In this document: one piece after another, positions 48,533 through 58,398 of the stretch | Layout: each line of letters starts with the position of its first letter | Position numbering within the stretch: position 1 is the first letter of the stretch | Source: Chromatium okenii | GTDB lineage: Bacteria; Pseudomonadota; Gammaproteobacteria; Chromatiales; Chromatiaceae | DNA: 64,000 nucleotides | Reading direction: 5' to 3' | NCBI RefSeq assembly: GCF_002958735.1 | Contig: NZ_PPGH01000037.1 | Coordinates: forward strand, 620,001-684,000 | Translations under genes and position numbers: made by a program | The notes under the pieces: model-generated | Databases searched by the model: none | Told to the model about the DNA's origin: nothing | Seen by the model: only the letters and a program-made list of their open reading frames with translations

Positions 48533-49528
48533 TTAATCCTTAACTATTGTACTAGTGGCTCTGCCTACCATAAATAACGGTCTCTTCGATGATTTAAAGT
48601 TCATCCGTCCTAGATATTCGCCAAAGATACCTAAAACCAATAGTTGTACCCCACCGAACAGCAAAATTCCTGCCATGATAGATGCGTAACCAGATACGTT
48701 AATGCCACCGATAAAAAATCGCCCGATAATGATAGTGAACCAAATCATGCCAATAGCAAAAGCTATAATACCTATCCATGTCGCCATTTTTAGTGGAAGG
48801 TCAGAAAAAGTAACGAAAATATTTATAGTATGAGTGATGAGCTTTCTGAAAGTGTAATTACTAACGCCATAGGTACGTGTTCCATGCGGAACCTCGACGG
48901 TGGTATAGCTATTAGTAAGCCAAGATAAATATCCGTCTACAAAAGGAAAAGGAGAATCAAACTGAGGAAGTGTGCGGGCAACATCACCACGAATCATACG
49001 AAAACTTGTATAAGCATGATTCAAAGACGGAATAGCTTTACTAAACAACCAGCGAGCAGTGTGAGATGTGATATTGCGCCAAGATTTATGAGTACGTTCA
49101 GGATAAACTCCATAAACTAAATCATACCCTTCCAACGCCTTTTTGTATAAATTTGGCAGATATTCTGGCACTTGTTCTAAATCATCATCTAAGGTTGCAA
49201 TCCACTTACCCCTAGAATGAGCAAAACCGCAAATTGTGGCAGCATGTTGACCAAAATTTCGATTGAGTTGTATGCCACGCACCCGACGATCTTCTTTAGC
49301 CAGTTCTTCGATGATATTCCAAGAATTATCACCACCGCAATCTTCCACTAAAATTAACTCAAAATGCGGATCAATCGTTTCCAATACCGCAGTAATTCGA
49401 CGATGTAATTCGCGCAGCGTATCTTGTGAACGATACACAGGAACCACGACCGAGATAGTCGGGTTTGATGGTCGCTGAATGTCTTGATCGTTCACAATGA
49501 CACCTGTACTATCCAAGTTGTTCAACAT
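48533..49528 (-). CDS. GT2 family glycosyltransferase (GtrB/ArnC-like)
   Basis: The 331-residue enzyme has a GT-A domain (ISVVVPVYRSQDTLRELHRR; FELILVEDCGGDNSWNIIEE; WIATLDDDLEQVPEYLP with the metal site) and two C-terminal membrane helices (WIGIIAFAIGMIWFTIIIGR; IMAGILLFGGVQLLVLGIFG). This is the polyprenyl-phosphate glycosyltransferase layout of GtrB and ArnC. It likely supplies the lipid-linked sugar used by the GT39-type enzyme. The neighbouring membrane protein gene lies 31 bases upstream. Confidence 0.9.
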   Translation of the reverse strand: MLNNLDSTGVIVNDQDIQRPSNPTISVVVPVYRSQDTLRELHRRITAVLETIDPHFELILVEDCGGDNSWNIIEELAKEDRRVRGIQLNRNFGQHAATICGFAHSRGKWIATLDDDLEQVPEYLPNLYKKALEGYDLVYGVYPERTHKSWRNITSHTARWLFSKAIPSLNHAYTSFRMIRGDVARTLPQFDSPFPFVDGYLSWLTNSYTTVEVPHGTRTYGVSNYTFRKLITHTINIFVTFSDLPLKMATWIGIIAFAIGMIWFTIIIGRFFIGGINVSGYASIMAGILLFGGVQLLVLGIFGEYLGRMNFKSSKRPLFMVGRATSTIVKD

Positions 49529-49559
49529 TAAATTCAGTTTTGATCCGTGTTCTATGATT

Positions 49560-51449
49560 TTAGCGGTACGTTAAAATAACGTTTTGTGATGCTCCGCGCA
49601 ATTGAATAAACGGGTTAGGATCATCACCAATAAATACCGGATCAATTGTGCCTTCCGTAACTTGCATTCCAGGAAGATAATGATATTTGAGTGTGATGGA
49701 GTCGCCTAAAACAGCTTTGAAAACCAGTCGATTTGCATCTCTTGCAACAAGTTCTCCCGCCCCTGCTAAAAAGAAACTGTGCAGACGCTGTACCTGATAA
49801 AACTTCAGTTGCTTCCATTCGTTAATACAAACGACGCCGTTTAATTGGTCAAAATAACGCTTGCTTTTTTCCGAGTGGGCAATGATCCAGCCGATATTGT
49901 AGCGATCAAAATACTCGTGCATTTTTTCTGGTGAAATCTCTGCGATTGGCTTCGTAAATGCCTTTCCATCCCAGAAAGAAGCAAAGCCAGTTTGCACATA
50001 TGGTCCGCCAACAAACTCACGTTGGCTTTTTAATGCAAGTATTCCAGCAATATGACCGCCATCATGGATTCTTCCGAGCGAGGTTTCAAATAGGACTCGT
50101 GCTGAATTATCGGTGTTAGTATTCAAAAAACTCAGAATATGATCTGCATATTCTCCTTGATGACGCGCCTGCGGTGGATGTTGACCATAATGTCCAATGT
50201 TAGCAGATGAAACCTCGCGTCCCATTTCAACGACACTGATTGTAAGTCCAATCGCAAGCAGACCAGCACTTGCACGAGAGATTGCTCGTCGCCATGTTTT
50301 CTCGTGTTGTAATGCGTTGCAAAAAATTTCCGCAATGCTTACTGCCGCGGGCAAGGCAAGAAATAAATAGGCAACTGTAGTAAATCGATTCGGCTGGGTA
50401 AGTTTCCCTAATACGTCGTTATCGCCTGCCGTATAAGCATATAGGAGCCAGAACACGCCAACGCCAGAATAGGTTAAAAGTAACCGCCGTTGGCTGCTGA
50501 AATAGGCTAAAAAGAATCCTAAGATAACAGCCAGCGCAATTGGCGTATTGATTCTTGCTCCGTTGGCTTTATCCCAAATACCAAGAAGAGATTTAATCAC
50601 TAAATCGCCGCCAGTCGCCCGTTGATAAAGATCAAAAGTCTCTTGTATTTCCAGTGGATTCATAAAGTAGTATAACCAACCAACATTCAACAGGATGCCA
50701 ATAGCTGCTACCGCTAATAACGCGGTTAACCCAAACTGCCAATGAACAGCTTGCCTATTTAAGGCAAGATAAAAAATTAAAAAAACAGTTATTGGCAGTG
50801 GGAACAAAGGATGACTAAAAAAGAGAAATGCGGCAACTAATCCTAATGCCACTGTAGCAATTAATGTTTTGGTAAACGCTTGCGTCAGTAACCGCACCAC
50901 TAATGCTGTAAACGGAAGCGATGCAAAAGCAATAAAAATAAATGAGACCATGCCAGCGGTGTGAAACCAGCGAAATATACCCGTCCACCACAATAGCAAA
51001 CCTAGCGCCGCGCTGATTGCGATTGCATTGCGCTCAAAGCGTAAAATAATTAAAGTGAGTGGTAAACAAATGCTGGCAATAAGAGAAACGGCAAAGGTAT
51101 ACAGTTTCCAAATGTCTGCTGCTGTCAGACTGCTTGGTAGAATATTCGCTAAAAATGCTGGCAATCTGTCGCTATGGTTAAGCGCAAAGCCGGTGGCTCT
51201 ACCCGCAGCAAAAAAAGGATCATATCCAACCGAACCGACTGCTGCTCCCATTGCAACATTGTATTCGTGAAAAGGGTTGTCAATGTATAATAAACTTGCC
51301 GAACCAAATAGTTCAGATAGTGGAAAGGTTTGGGCAACCAGAAAAAATTGTAATGCAAAAGTTAGACCAAGAATCACTCCAATTACAATGACGTTTGGAG
51401 TAAACTTAACGGAGTAAAATAGCCTTAAATAGTTGGCTTTTTGTGACAT
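49560..51449 (-). CDS. Large multi-pass membrane protein of the glycan cluster, function unknown
   Basis: The 629-residue protein has about ten to twelve transmembrane helices in its first 420 residues, then a soluble C-terminal domain (VLFETSLGRIHDGGHIAGIL and on). The layout, with a periplasmic loop after helix 1 (LLYIDNPFHEYNVAMGAAVG), resembles GT-C/YfhO-like or 6-pyruvoyl-type membrane proteins in polysaccharide clusters, but I recognise no specific family. It is the first gene of the minus-strand cluster. The 220 bases upstream separate it from divergent hoxE and should hold both promoters. Confidence 0.7.
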   Translation of the reverse strand: MSQKANYLRLFYSVKFTPNVIVIGVILGLTFALQFFLVAQTFPLSELFGSASLLYIDNPFHEYNVAMGAAVGSVGYDPFFAAGRATGFALNHSDRLPAFLANILPSSLTAADIWKLYTFAVSLIASICLPLTLIILRFERNAIAISAALGLLLWWTGIFRWFHTAGMVSFIFIAFASLPFTALVVRLLTQAFTKTLIATVALGLVAAFLFFSHPLFPLPITVFLIFYLALNRQAVHWQFGLTALLAVAAIGILLNVGWLYYFMNPLEIQETFDLYQRATGGDLVIKSLLGIWDKANGARINTPIALAVILGFFLAYFSSQRRLLLTYSGVGVFWLLYAYTAGDNDVLGKLTQPNRFTTVAYLFLALPAAVSIAEIFCNALQHEKTWRRAISRASAGLLAIGLTISVVEMGREVSSANIGHYGQHPPQARHQGEYADHILSFLNTNTDNSARVLFETSLGRIHDGGHIAGILALKSQREFVGGPYVQTGFASFWDGKAFTKPIAEISPEKMHEYFDRYNIGWIIAHSEKSKRYFDQLNGVVCINEWKQLKFYQVQRLHSFFLAGAGELVARDANRLVFKAVLGDSITLKYHYLPGMQVTEGTIDPVFIGDDPNPFIQLRGASQNVILTYR

Positions 51450-51669
51450 GATTACCTGCCTTGATTAACGATAAAATCGAGCTGTAGTCGTCAGAATATC
51501 GATTCTTTAGGCAGTCAGGATACTGCCACTAGCTCACTGCTAACGCAACGCTTTTTTATAATTGCTAGAGATAAGCGTATACAACTGATAGTGCGGTGAA
51601 CTTCGTAGGATACCGAAAAAGAAAATTCTTCATCAAATAATTTAAAATCAATTGCCCACAGGAATTGCC

Positions 51670-52164
51670 ATGCAACAGCCACAACCCAAACCACCATTAC
51701 CCGACGACGATAAACGCTGGAAACTCGTTAACGCGACGATGCGCCGACATGGTTACGCCGATCACGCGCTCATTGAAACGCTGCACAGCGTACAAAACGC
51801 CTTTGGTTTTCTGGACGAAATTGCACTGCGTTTCGTTGCTGCATCGCTCGATTTGCCCCTAAGCAAGGTTTTTGGCGTGGCAACCTTCTATCACATCTTC
51901 ATGCTCAAACCGAAAGGTCGCCACACCTGCGTGATTTGCACCGGGACTGCGTGTTATATCAAGGGCGCAGGCGCATTGCTCGACGGCATTCACGCCCGCT
52001 ACGACATCAATTCCGGTGACACCACTGCCGATGATCGGTTATCACTGCTGACTGCCCGCTGCGTGGGCGCCTGTGGACTCGCGCCAGCAGTAGTGCTCAA
52101 CGGCGACGTGCTGGGTAAGCAAAACGCCGCGACTCTCGTTAACTCCTTGGAGGCATTGGACTGA
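51670..52164 (+). CDS. hoxE: HoxE, NuoE-like diaphorase subunit
   Basis: The 164-residue protein is a thioredoxin-like 2Fe-2S subunit. Motifs: TMRRHGYADHALIETLHSVQ, FGVATFYHIFMLKPKGRHTC, VICTGTACYIKGAGALLDGI and LLTARCVGACGLAPAVVLNG. The four cysteines of the [2Fe-2S] site are present. The TTADDRLSLLTARC and CYIKGA features match HoxE of bidirectional NAD-linked [NiFe] hydrogenases better than Complex I NuoE. AGGA six bases upstream sets the start. hoxF begins one base after the stop. HoxU, HoxY and HoxH do not follow. Confidence 0.85.
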   Translation: MQQPQPKPPLPDDDKRWKLVNATMRRHGYADHALIETLHSVQNAFGFLDEIALRFVAASLDLPLSKVFGVATFYHIFMLKPKGRHTCVICTGTACYIKGAGALLDGIHARYDINSGDTTADDRLSLLTARCVGACGLAPAVVLNGDVLGKQNAATLVNSLEALD

Positions 52165-52165
52165 C

Positions 52166-53767
52166 ATGCACCCAGAAGACCTCGCTGAAAAAGCGGCGCA
52201 ATTTCGCGCCGAAGAAGCTGCCATCAAACGCGAAGTGCGCGTGTGCGTCGCAGCCAGTTGCCAATCCTCCGGTGCGCTGCCGGTATTTGAGGCACTGACA
52301 CAAGCCTGCGGTGACGGCGGCGGTACCTGCCGCATTAAAGGCGTCGGCTGCATGGGCTTGTGTTCCGCCGGACCGTTGGTCGCAGTCGCAGATAAAAATT
52401 GTGATCTCGCAGATTCAGTGCTTTACCGCGATGTCACGCCCGAAGATGCGTCCGACATTTTGCACAGCGTCTGCGGTGCGCCAGTGGAACGGCTGCGCTG
52501 CTCGACTGAGCAACCATTTTTCGCCCGCCAGCAACGCATCGTGTTGGAAAATTGCGGCATCATCGACCCCGATAGTTTCAAAAGTTACGTTGCTGCTGGC
52601 GGTTATGCCGCACTGGTCAAGGCGCTGAGTGAAATGACTTCTGCCGAAGTGTTGCGTGAAGTGACCACCAGCGGACTGCGCGGACGCGGCGGCGGTGGTT
52701 ATCCAACTGGGCTGAAATGGTCAACCGTCGCCAAAACGCCCGGCGCAGAAATATGTGATTTGCAACGCCGACGAAGGCGATCCGGGCGCATTTATGGATC
52801 GTGCCGTGCTCGAATCTGATCCGCATCGCGTGTTGGAAGGAATGATGATTGCCGGGTACGCCATTGGCGCCAGCAAAGGTTATGTCTATGTTCGTGCTGA
52901 ATATCCGCTGGCTGTCGAACGACTGCAAACTGCCATGCGCACTGCCAAAGGCGCAGGTTTTCTCGGTCATCGCGTCGCCGATACGCAATTTAATTTTGAA
53001 GTGGAAATTCGCCTCGGCGCTGGCGCGTTTGTCTGCGGCGAGGAAACGGCGCTCATGGCGTCGATTGAAGGCTTGCGCGGTCAACCGCGTCCGCGTCCAC
53101 CGTACCCAGCCGAATCTGGGTTATGGGGCTGCCCGACGCTGATTAACAACGTCGAAACCTTCGCCAATATCGCGCCGATTATTCGCAATGGCGGCGAGTG
53201 GTTTGCGGGCATCGGCACGGAAAAATCGAAAGGAACCAAGTGTTTGCGCTGGCTGGCAAGATTCAGAACACCGGACTGATTGAAGTGCCGATGGGAACCA
53301 GTCTGCGCGACATCATTGAAATCATCGGCGGCGGCATTCCCGACGGGCGCACCTTCAAAGCCGTACAAACCGGCGGTCCTTCTGGCGGCTGCATTCCAGA
53401 CGCGCATCTCGACATCGCAGTCGATTATGACAGCCTGAAAACACTGGGCACGATGATGGGATCGGGCGGCATGATCGTGATGGATGACACTTCGTGTATG
53501 GTCGATGTCGCCCGTTATTTCATGGAATTCTGCATGACCGAATCGTGCGGCAAATGTATTCCATGTCGCGCTGGAACCCAGCAAATGCACGGGCTATTAG
53601 AAAAAATCACCAAAGGACAGGGCACAACTGCCGATTTGGCCTTATTGGAAGAATTATGCGAAGTGGTGCAAGCCACCAGTTTATGCGGGCTGGGGCAAAC
53701 TGCGCCCAATCCAGTATTAAGTACGCTGCGTTATTTCGCGAGAATACGCAGCAAAGTTGGTGAGTGA
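52166..53767 (+). CDS. hoxF: HoxF, NADH-binding diaphorase subunit (frameshifted as read)
   Basis: Joined, this is about 535 residues. The N-terminal 120 residues are a thioredoxin-like 2Fe-2S domain ([40 protein letters not shown]), which HoxF has but NuoF often lacks. The NuoF core follows: [18 protein letters not shown] (NADH/FMN), [34 protein letters not shown], and [15 protein letters not shown] plus [12 protein letters not shown] (4Fe-4S). Breaks lie at about 52752 and 53240. Each is repaired by adding A to a short A run ([23 protein letters not shown]). It would feed electrons between NAD(H) and an iron-sulfur partner; the partner is not in view. Confidence 0.87.
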
Positions 53768-54008
53768 ATGAATCACGATCAAGATTTCTATCAATGGTCA
53801 ATCAACTGCGCCGAGCAATTGCGAACGAGTCATCTCGCTGGTTTGGATTTGATCCGTATTGCCGAGGAAATTGAAGATATGGGACGCAGTGAAAAACATG
53901 CGCTAGCAAGTCATTTTCATACTCGAAACCGGTTTACCGGCTGCAACTTTTCCAACTGATTGCCCGTTTACCATTGCGCAATTGCTGGATTCTGAATACT
54001 GGCTTTAA
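53768..54008 (+). pseudogene. DUF29 remnant with internal deletion
   Basis: The N-terminal part (DQDFYQWSINCAEQLRTSHL, LIRIAEEIEDMGRSEKHALA) and, in another frame, the C-terminal part (LETGLPAATFPTDCPFTIAQ, LLDSEYWL) are both typical of DUF29, but the roughly 60 residues normally between them are missing. So this looks like a real internal deletion, not just an indel. Its start directly follows the hoxF stop (TGAATG). DUF29 function is unknown. Confidence 0.7.
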
Positions 54009-54061
54009 TTGCGATTTGCGCATTCCACTGACAACTCAGAAGATAAAAACTCTGCTCAAAG

Positions 54062-54836
54062 TTAAGCGAATGGAACATTAAATAACCGTTGATAATTTTC
54101 CCGCACAACGGCGGCAAATGCTGGCAACGTCATCCCATGAATATCCGCCAGCACTGCCGCAATCAACGGAACAAAATGCGGTGAATTGGGTTTGCCACGA
54201 TGCGGCGCAGGCGCTAAATACGGCGCGTCGGTTTCGATTAAAATGCGTTCTAATGGAACACGCCGCGCTACTTCGCGCAATGCGTCCGCAGTTTTGAATG
54301 TCACCACGCCCGAAAATGAAATATAAAATCCTAATTCTAATCCCGCTCGGCAATCTCCCAACTGTCGGTAAAACAATGAATTACACCGCCAATCTCGTTG
54401 GCGCGTTCCTCAGTTAAAACACGAATAATGTCAGCTCCCGCATCGCGGTTGTGAATAATCAGCGGTTTGCCGCAAGCCGCGCTGCGGCAATATGAATGCG
54501 AAACCGTTCATGCTGCCAAGTTAAATCGCCGCTGCGATAATAATCTAATCCCGTTTCGCCAATTGCCACGCAACGCGCCTCGGTCGCTAATTCAACCAAT
54601 TGTGCAACTGTTACTTGAAACGCCGGCTCATGATTGGGATGAACGCCAACGGAAACTGCGATTTGTGGAAATGGATCAATCAATTGGCGCATTGCTGAAT
54701 AATGCTCAAGATCAATTGCAACGCAGAGCATTTGCGTTACTTCTGCCGCAGTGCATTGTGCAATAAAACCGGCAAAATCTCCGTCATACGGTGTGAGATC
54801 AATGCGATCCAAATGGCAGTGAGAATCTATTAACAT
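54062..54836 (-). CDS. TatD-family metal-dependent DNase (frameshifted as read)
   Basis: TatD/YcfH-type hydrolase of about 255 residues in two frames. The N-terminal part has MLIDSHCHLDRIDLTPYDGD (HxH metal ligands), VSVGVHPNHEPAFQ and CVAIGETGLDYYRSGD. The C-terminal part has ISFSGVVTFKTADALREVAR, ILIETDAPYLAPAPHRGKPN and a normal end. Indels between about 54360 and 54465 break it (KPLIIHNRDAGADIIRVLT and GGVIHCFTDSWE read in the gap). Next to pilZ and holB, as in Pseudomonas and relatives. Confidence 0.85.
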
Positions 54837-54849
54837 GGCAGTTCAAAAC

Positions 54850-55222
54850 TCAAATTACATGGTGTGTGGGGCGATCAGAACCGGCTGATCCTGCGAGATA
54901 GGCTTCAATTTTGCGCCGAGCGCCGCCCTTATCTTGTTCACTGAATTGGACTCCAACGCCAATAGAACGATTGCCTTCTGCGCCCGGTGGCGTGATCCAA
55001 ATGACTTTACCAGCCAACCGGCAATCGGTCGGTTTCATCCATCAATTGCAGCAGCAAAAAGATTTCATCGCCGAGCTGATAGGATTTGGTGGTCGGAATA
55101 AATAAACCACCGTTTTTAATGTAGGGCATAAACGATAAATACAGTGCGCTTTTATCTTTGATGGCAAAGCTCAAAATACGCTGTTGACCGCTTAATGAAC
55201 CCAGAGAATTTGGCATATTCAT
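54850..55222 (-). CDS. pilZ: PilZ domain protein, type IV pilus type (frameshifted as read)
   Basis: About 120 residues, reading MNMPNSLGSLSGQQRILSFA, MPYIKNGGLFIPTTKSYQLG, then, after one extra base near 55015, AGKVIWITPPGAEGNRSIGV and GVQFSEQDKGGARRKIEAYL. The sequence and location (holB-pilZ-tatD) match the PilZ needed for type IV pilus assembly, a family that lacks c-di-GMP-binding Arg residues and works with PilB and FimX in other species. The G run in the junction suggests a consensus error. Confidence 0.83.
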
Positions 55223-55307
55223 TCTTTAAGATTTCCTGTGCACTACGTTAATTTGTGCCCATTCAATTGCTAATGATTCTAAAATAAGCAGCGAATTGAT
55301 ATTGGCA

Positions 55308-56236
55308 TTAAGCTGAATTTCCCGCTTCTAAAATCCGCCGCAATAAACGATGTCCCGCAGCGGGTGAAATGCGCCCAGCCAGCGCGGCAAAATCGCCCTG
55401 ATGATCGGGATTATTCAATCGCGGCGGCTGCTGCGCGACCATCAGCCGCAGCAGATCGCACAGCCAACCGGCGAGCCAATCCAACATTTGCGCTGCGCCC
55501 TGCGTGTTCCAAATCGCTGCTTCAGCAACCGGATCGCGGGTTTTGGCGGCAATGGCGAGAAATCCCGTCAGTCGCAAGCGCCGTTGTTCAAGCAGTTCAT
55601 CGTTGAATTCGGTCAATGCCGCAGCGGTGCGCCGTGCGCCAGCCGCAACCGCAAGGTTTGATCGCGTTGCGTGGTGTGACTGCGCAGCCACGCGAGCGCG
55701 ACGGTTTCGGCGGGAATCGGCACTTTGAGGTGCTGGCAGCGACTGCGAATCGTCGCCGGCAATTGCCCGATGTGCTCGCCAATCAAGCATAAAATCGTGC
55801 GCCCAGCAGGTTCTTCCAGTGTTTTCAGCAGCGCATTGGCCGCCGCAGTGTTGAGACGATCTGCGGGATCAATCAACACGATTTTGCGCGGTGCGCGACT
55901 TGGCGTGAGCGATTCGTGCTCAGTGAAAGCGCGAATGGTGTCAATCGTAATGAGTTGGATTTGGCTTCGGGATCAGGACCGAGACGAGTGAGATCGGGAT
56001 GTGTGCCCGCAGCGAGCAGATGACAGTCGGCGCAAGTCCCGCAGGGTACGCCGTCATGGTCACAGTGGACACAGCACGAATGCGCTAACTGCTCGGCAAG
56101 CAAGCGTTTTCCGACACCACGGACCGCTAATGAGCAGTCCATGCGCCAGCCGATCTGCGGCGCGAGCGGTTTGTAAACCTGTCCAAATTTCGGTTAACCA
56201 AGGTAAAGCAGCAACAGAAAGTGCGGGTGTGGTCAT
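55308..56236 (-). CDS. holB: DNA polymerase III delta-prime subunit (multiply frameshifted)
   Basis: HolB is the clamp-loader delta-prime subunit. Joined pieces give about 310 residues: MTTPALSVAALPWLTEIWTG (from 56236), LAHGLLISGP then RGVGKRLLAEQLAHSC (degenerate P-loop), CVHCDHDGVPCGTCADCHLL (zinc module), APRKIVLIDPADRLNTAAAN and ALLKTLEEPAGRTILCLI (LLKxLEEP signature), QLPATIRSRCQHLKVPIPAE, and LDWLAGWLCDLLRLMV. At least four indels (near 56120, 55945, 55700 and 55640) break it. It is essential in known bacteria, which again argues for sequence error. Immediately precedes pilZ. Confidence 0.85.
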
Positions 56237-56360
56237 GCGCTGGTCCAGAATTGATTCATTTCGATGTTTAGTTGCAGTTGGAAGCTCAGTATTGGTTCAC
56301 AATGATAAATCTGCATTGCCGCTCCCGACTGGTTCCGTATTCTGCTTAGGGCTGCGCGTT

Positions 56361-56381
56361 AAAAAAGTTGTCAGTTATCAG
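56361..56381 (-). repeat. Copy of a dispersed short intergenic repeat (inverted)
   Basis: The reverse complement is identical over 21 bases to 61529-61549, which overlaps the murG stop. It lies in the gap between divergent holB and cydD, which shows nothing else beyond presumed promoters. Confidence 0.6.
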
Positions 56382-56485
56382 TAAGAAATGTCATTACCGA
56401 CGATTGAGAATTAAATCAATATTTGCGTTTTCAACTGCGCAGTTCCTACTGTTTTTTATCACCATCGGTATTGGAATCTCTGCGC

Positions 56486-58325
56486 ATGTCCGCGATCACT
56501 TGGCTTAAATCACAACGCCCACTTGCCGGTCGCGCCCTCGCGCACACCATTTGGCTCAACACATTCAACGGGTTGCTGGCCATCGCGCAAGCATGGTGTT
56601 TGGCGGTCATTCTCAACGCGGTGATGTTTGAAGGCGCAGACCTCGTCGCAGTACAACGCTGGCTGCTGAGTTTATTGGGATTGCTGGCAGTACGCGCAGT
56701 CATTGTGTGGTTGGGTGAACGCGCTGCTTTACTGCGGCAGCCAAAGTGCGAATTCATTTGCGCGATCAAGTGTATCGGCATTTGCAAACGCTCGGTCCAG
56801 CGTATCTCGCCACCGAACGCAGCGGCGCGTTGGTGGAAAACTCACCAAAGGCATCGATGATCGGAAGGTTATTACGCCGTTTTTTGCCGACGATGACCTT
56901 GACGATGATTTTGCCGCTGGCGCTATTAACGTCGTGCTGCCGATGGATTGGCTGGCGGGCGCAGTGCTGCTGATTACTGCGCCGATGATTCCGCTGTTTA
57001 TGATTTTGATTGGCTCCGGCGCAGAAGTGCGCAATCAGCGCCAGTGGAAGCAGTTGGCGCGAATGAGTGCGCATTTTCTCGATGTCATTCAAGGCTTAAC
57101 CACGCTCAAACTGTTTGGGCCAGCCGCCGCGAAGTCGCAGTTATCGCCAAAATTTCCGATGACTACCGGATCAGCACGATGCAGGTGCTGCGGATCGCGT
57201 TTTTTATCGTCGGCAGTGCTCGAATTTTTCGCCACTGTCGGCATCGCTATCATCGCCGTATTTATCGGTTTTCGTTTATACGACATGGCGTTACCGGTGC
57301 CGCCGTGGTTCAAAGTGCCCGACATCAACTTTTTGCACGGGTTATTTGTGCTGATGCTGGCGCCGGAGTTTTACGCGCCGCTGCGCAATCTCGGCACGCA
57401 ATATCACGCACGAATGGCGGCCACGGCAGCAGCGGAACAACTGATTCGCGTGTTAGAGACCAATCCCCCCAACCACCCTGCGCCAACAAATCCCCCCAAC
57501 CCCCCTTTGCTAAAGGGGGGCTCTTCAACTCCACCCTTTGCAAAAGATGCTCTTTCGTCTCCCCTCTTTAAAAAAGGGGGGCTGGGGGGGATTTCTTCAC
57601 TCGCCGTGCGTTTCGAGACAGTGCATTTCAGTTATGAAGCCGGACGCGATGCGCTGCACGGGCTGAATTTAAACATTCCCGCTGGGCAACGGATCGCGCT
57701 GGTCGGCACCAGCGGCGCTGGCAAAACCACGATTATCAATCTGCTGCTGGGCTTTTTGACGCCGACCGCCGGGCGCATTGTGGTTAACGATCAGGACCTT
57801 GCAGAAATTAATCTCGCGGATTGGCGGCAACATCTGGCGTGGGTTCCGCAGCAGCCGCGTTTATTTCAGGGCAGCATCGCCGACAACATTCGGCTCGGTG
57901 CGCCAGCTGCATCATTTGATGCAGTGCGCGAAGCAGCGCGACGGGCGCGGATTGATGCGTTTATTGACGGTTTGCCAGATGGTTATGACAGCGTGGTTGG
58001 CGAACGCGGCGCGGGTTTGTCTGGCGGACAGATTCAACGGATTGCGCTGGCGCGAGCATTTGTGCGCGATGCGCCGCTGGTGATTCTCGACGAAGCAACT
58101 GCCAATCTTGATCCCGAAAGTGAACGGCTGGTGCAGGAAAGTATCGACGAGCTGGCGCAGGGACGGACGTTGTTGGTGATTGCGCATCGGCTGGCAACGG
58201 TGCGCCGAGCAGATCAAATTTTGGTGTTAGATCAAGGACAAATTGTAGAACAAGGCACTCATGTCAGCCTCGCTGCTGCCGGCGGACGTTATGCCCGTAT
58301 GATTGCCGCAGATCGGGGACATTGA
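56486..58325 (+). CDS. cydD: CydD-type thiol/heme ABC exporter subunit (frameshifted in the membrane domain)
   Basis: CydD, with CydC, exports cysteine/glutathione and is needed for cytochrome bd assembly. It has a type IV ABC exporter layout. The membrane domain (from MSAITWLKSQRPLAGRALAH, then FLPTMTLTMILPLALLT and NVVLPMDWLAGAVLLITAPM) is scattered over three frames by at least five indels between 56740 and 57230. The rest reads cleanly: VGTSGAGKTTIINLLLG (Walker A), GAGLSGGQIQRIALA (signature) and PLVILDEATANLDPES (Walker B). The domain junction (about 57462-57594) holds an in-frame C6/G6 palindromic element. No cydC follows; an IS607-type recombinase does. Confidence 0.85.
57462..57594 (+). 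repeat. C6/G6 palindromic element inside cydD
   Basis: The element starts AATCCCCCC and ends GGGGGGGATTT, with inner palindromes such as CCCCCCTTTGCTAAAGGGGGG (57500-57520, broken into CCCCCCTTT/AAAGGGGGG arms). It is translated in frame as NPPNPPLLKGG, then SSPLFKKGGLGG, in the linker between the CydD membrane and ATPase domains. It is related to the elements in murG and murC. Confidence 0.85.
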
Positions 58326-58331
58326 GGTTAC

Positions 58332-58356
58332 AACATAGTAAACGATATGCTATGTT
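58332..58356 (+). terminator. Possible terminator after cydD
   Basis: AACATAG and CTATGTT form a 7-bp stem followed by TTAT, just after the cydD stop and before the recombinase gene. It could also belong to the insertion element's left end. Confidence 0.4.
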
Positions 58357-58398
58357 TTATTGAGTAATGTTAATGATTGCTTATGGCATCAAAACCCC

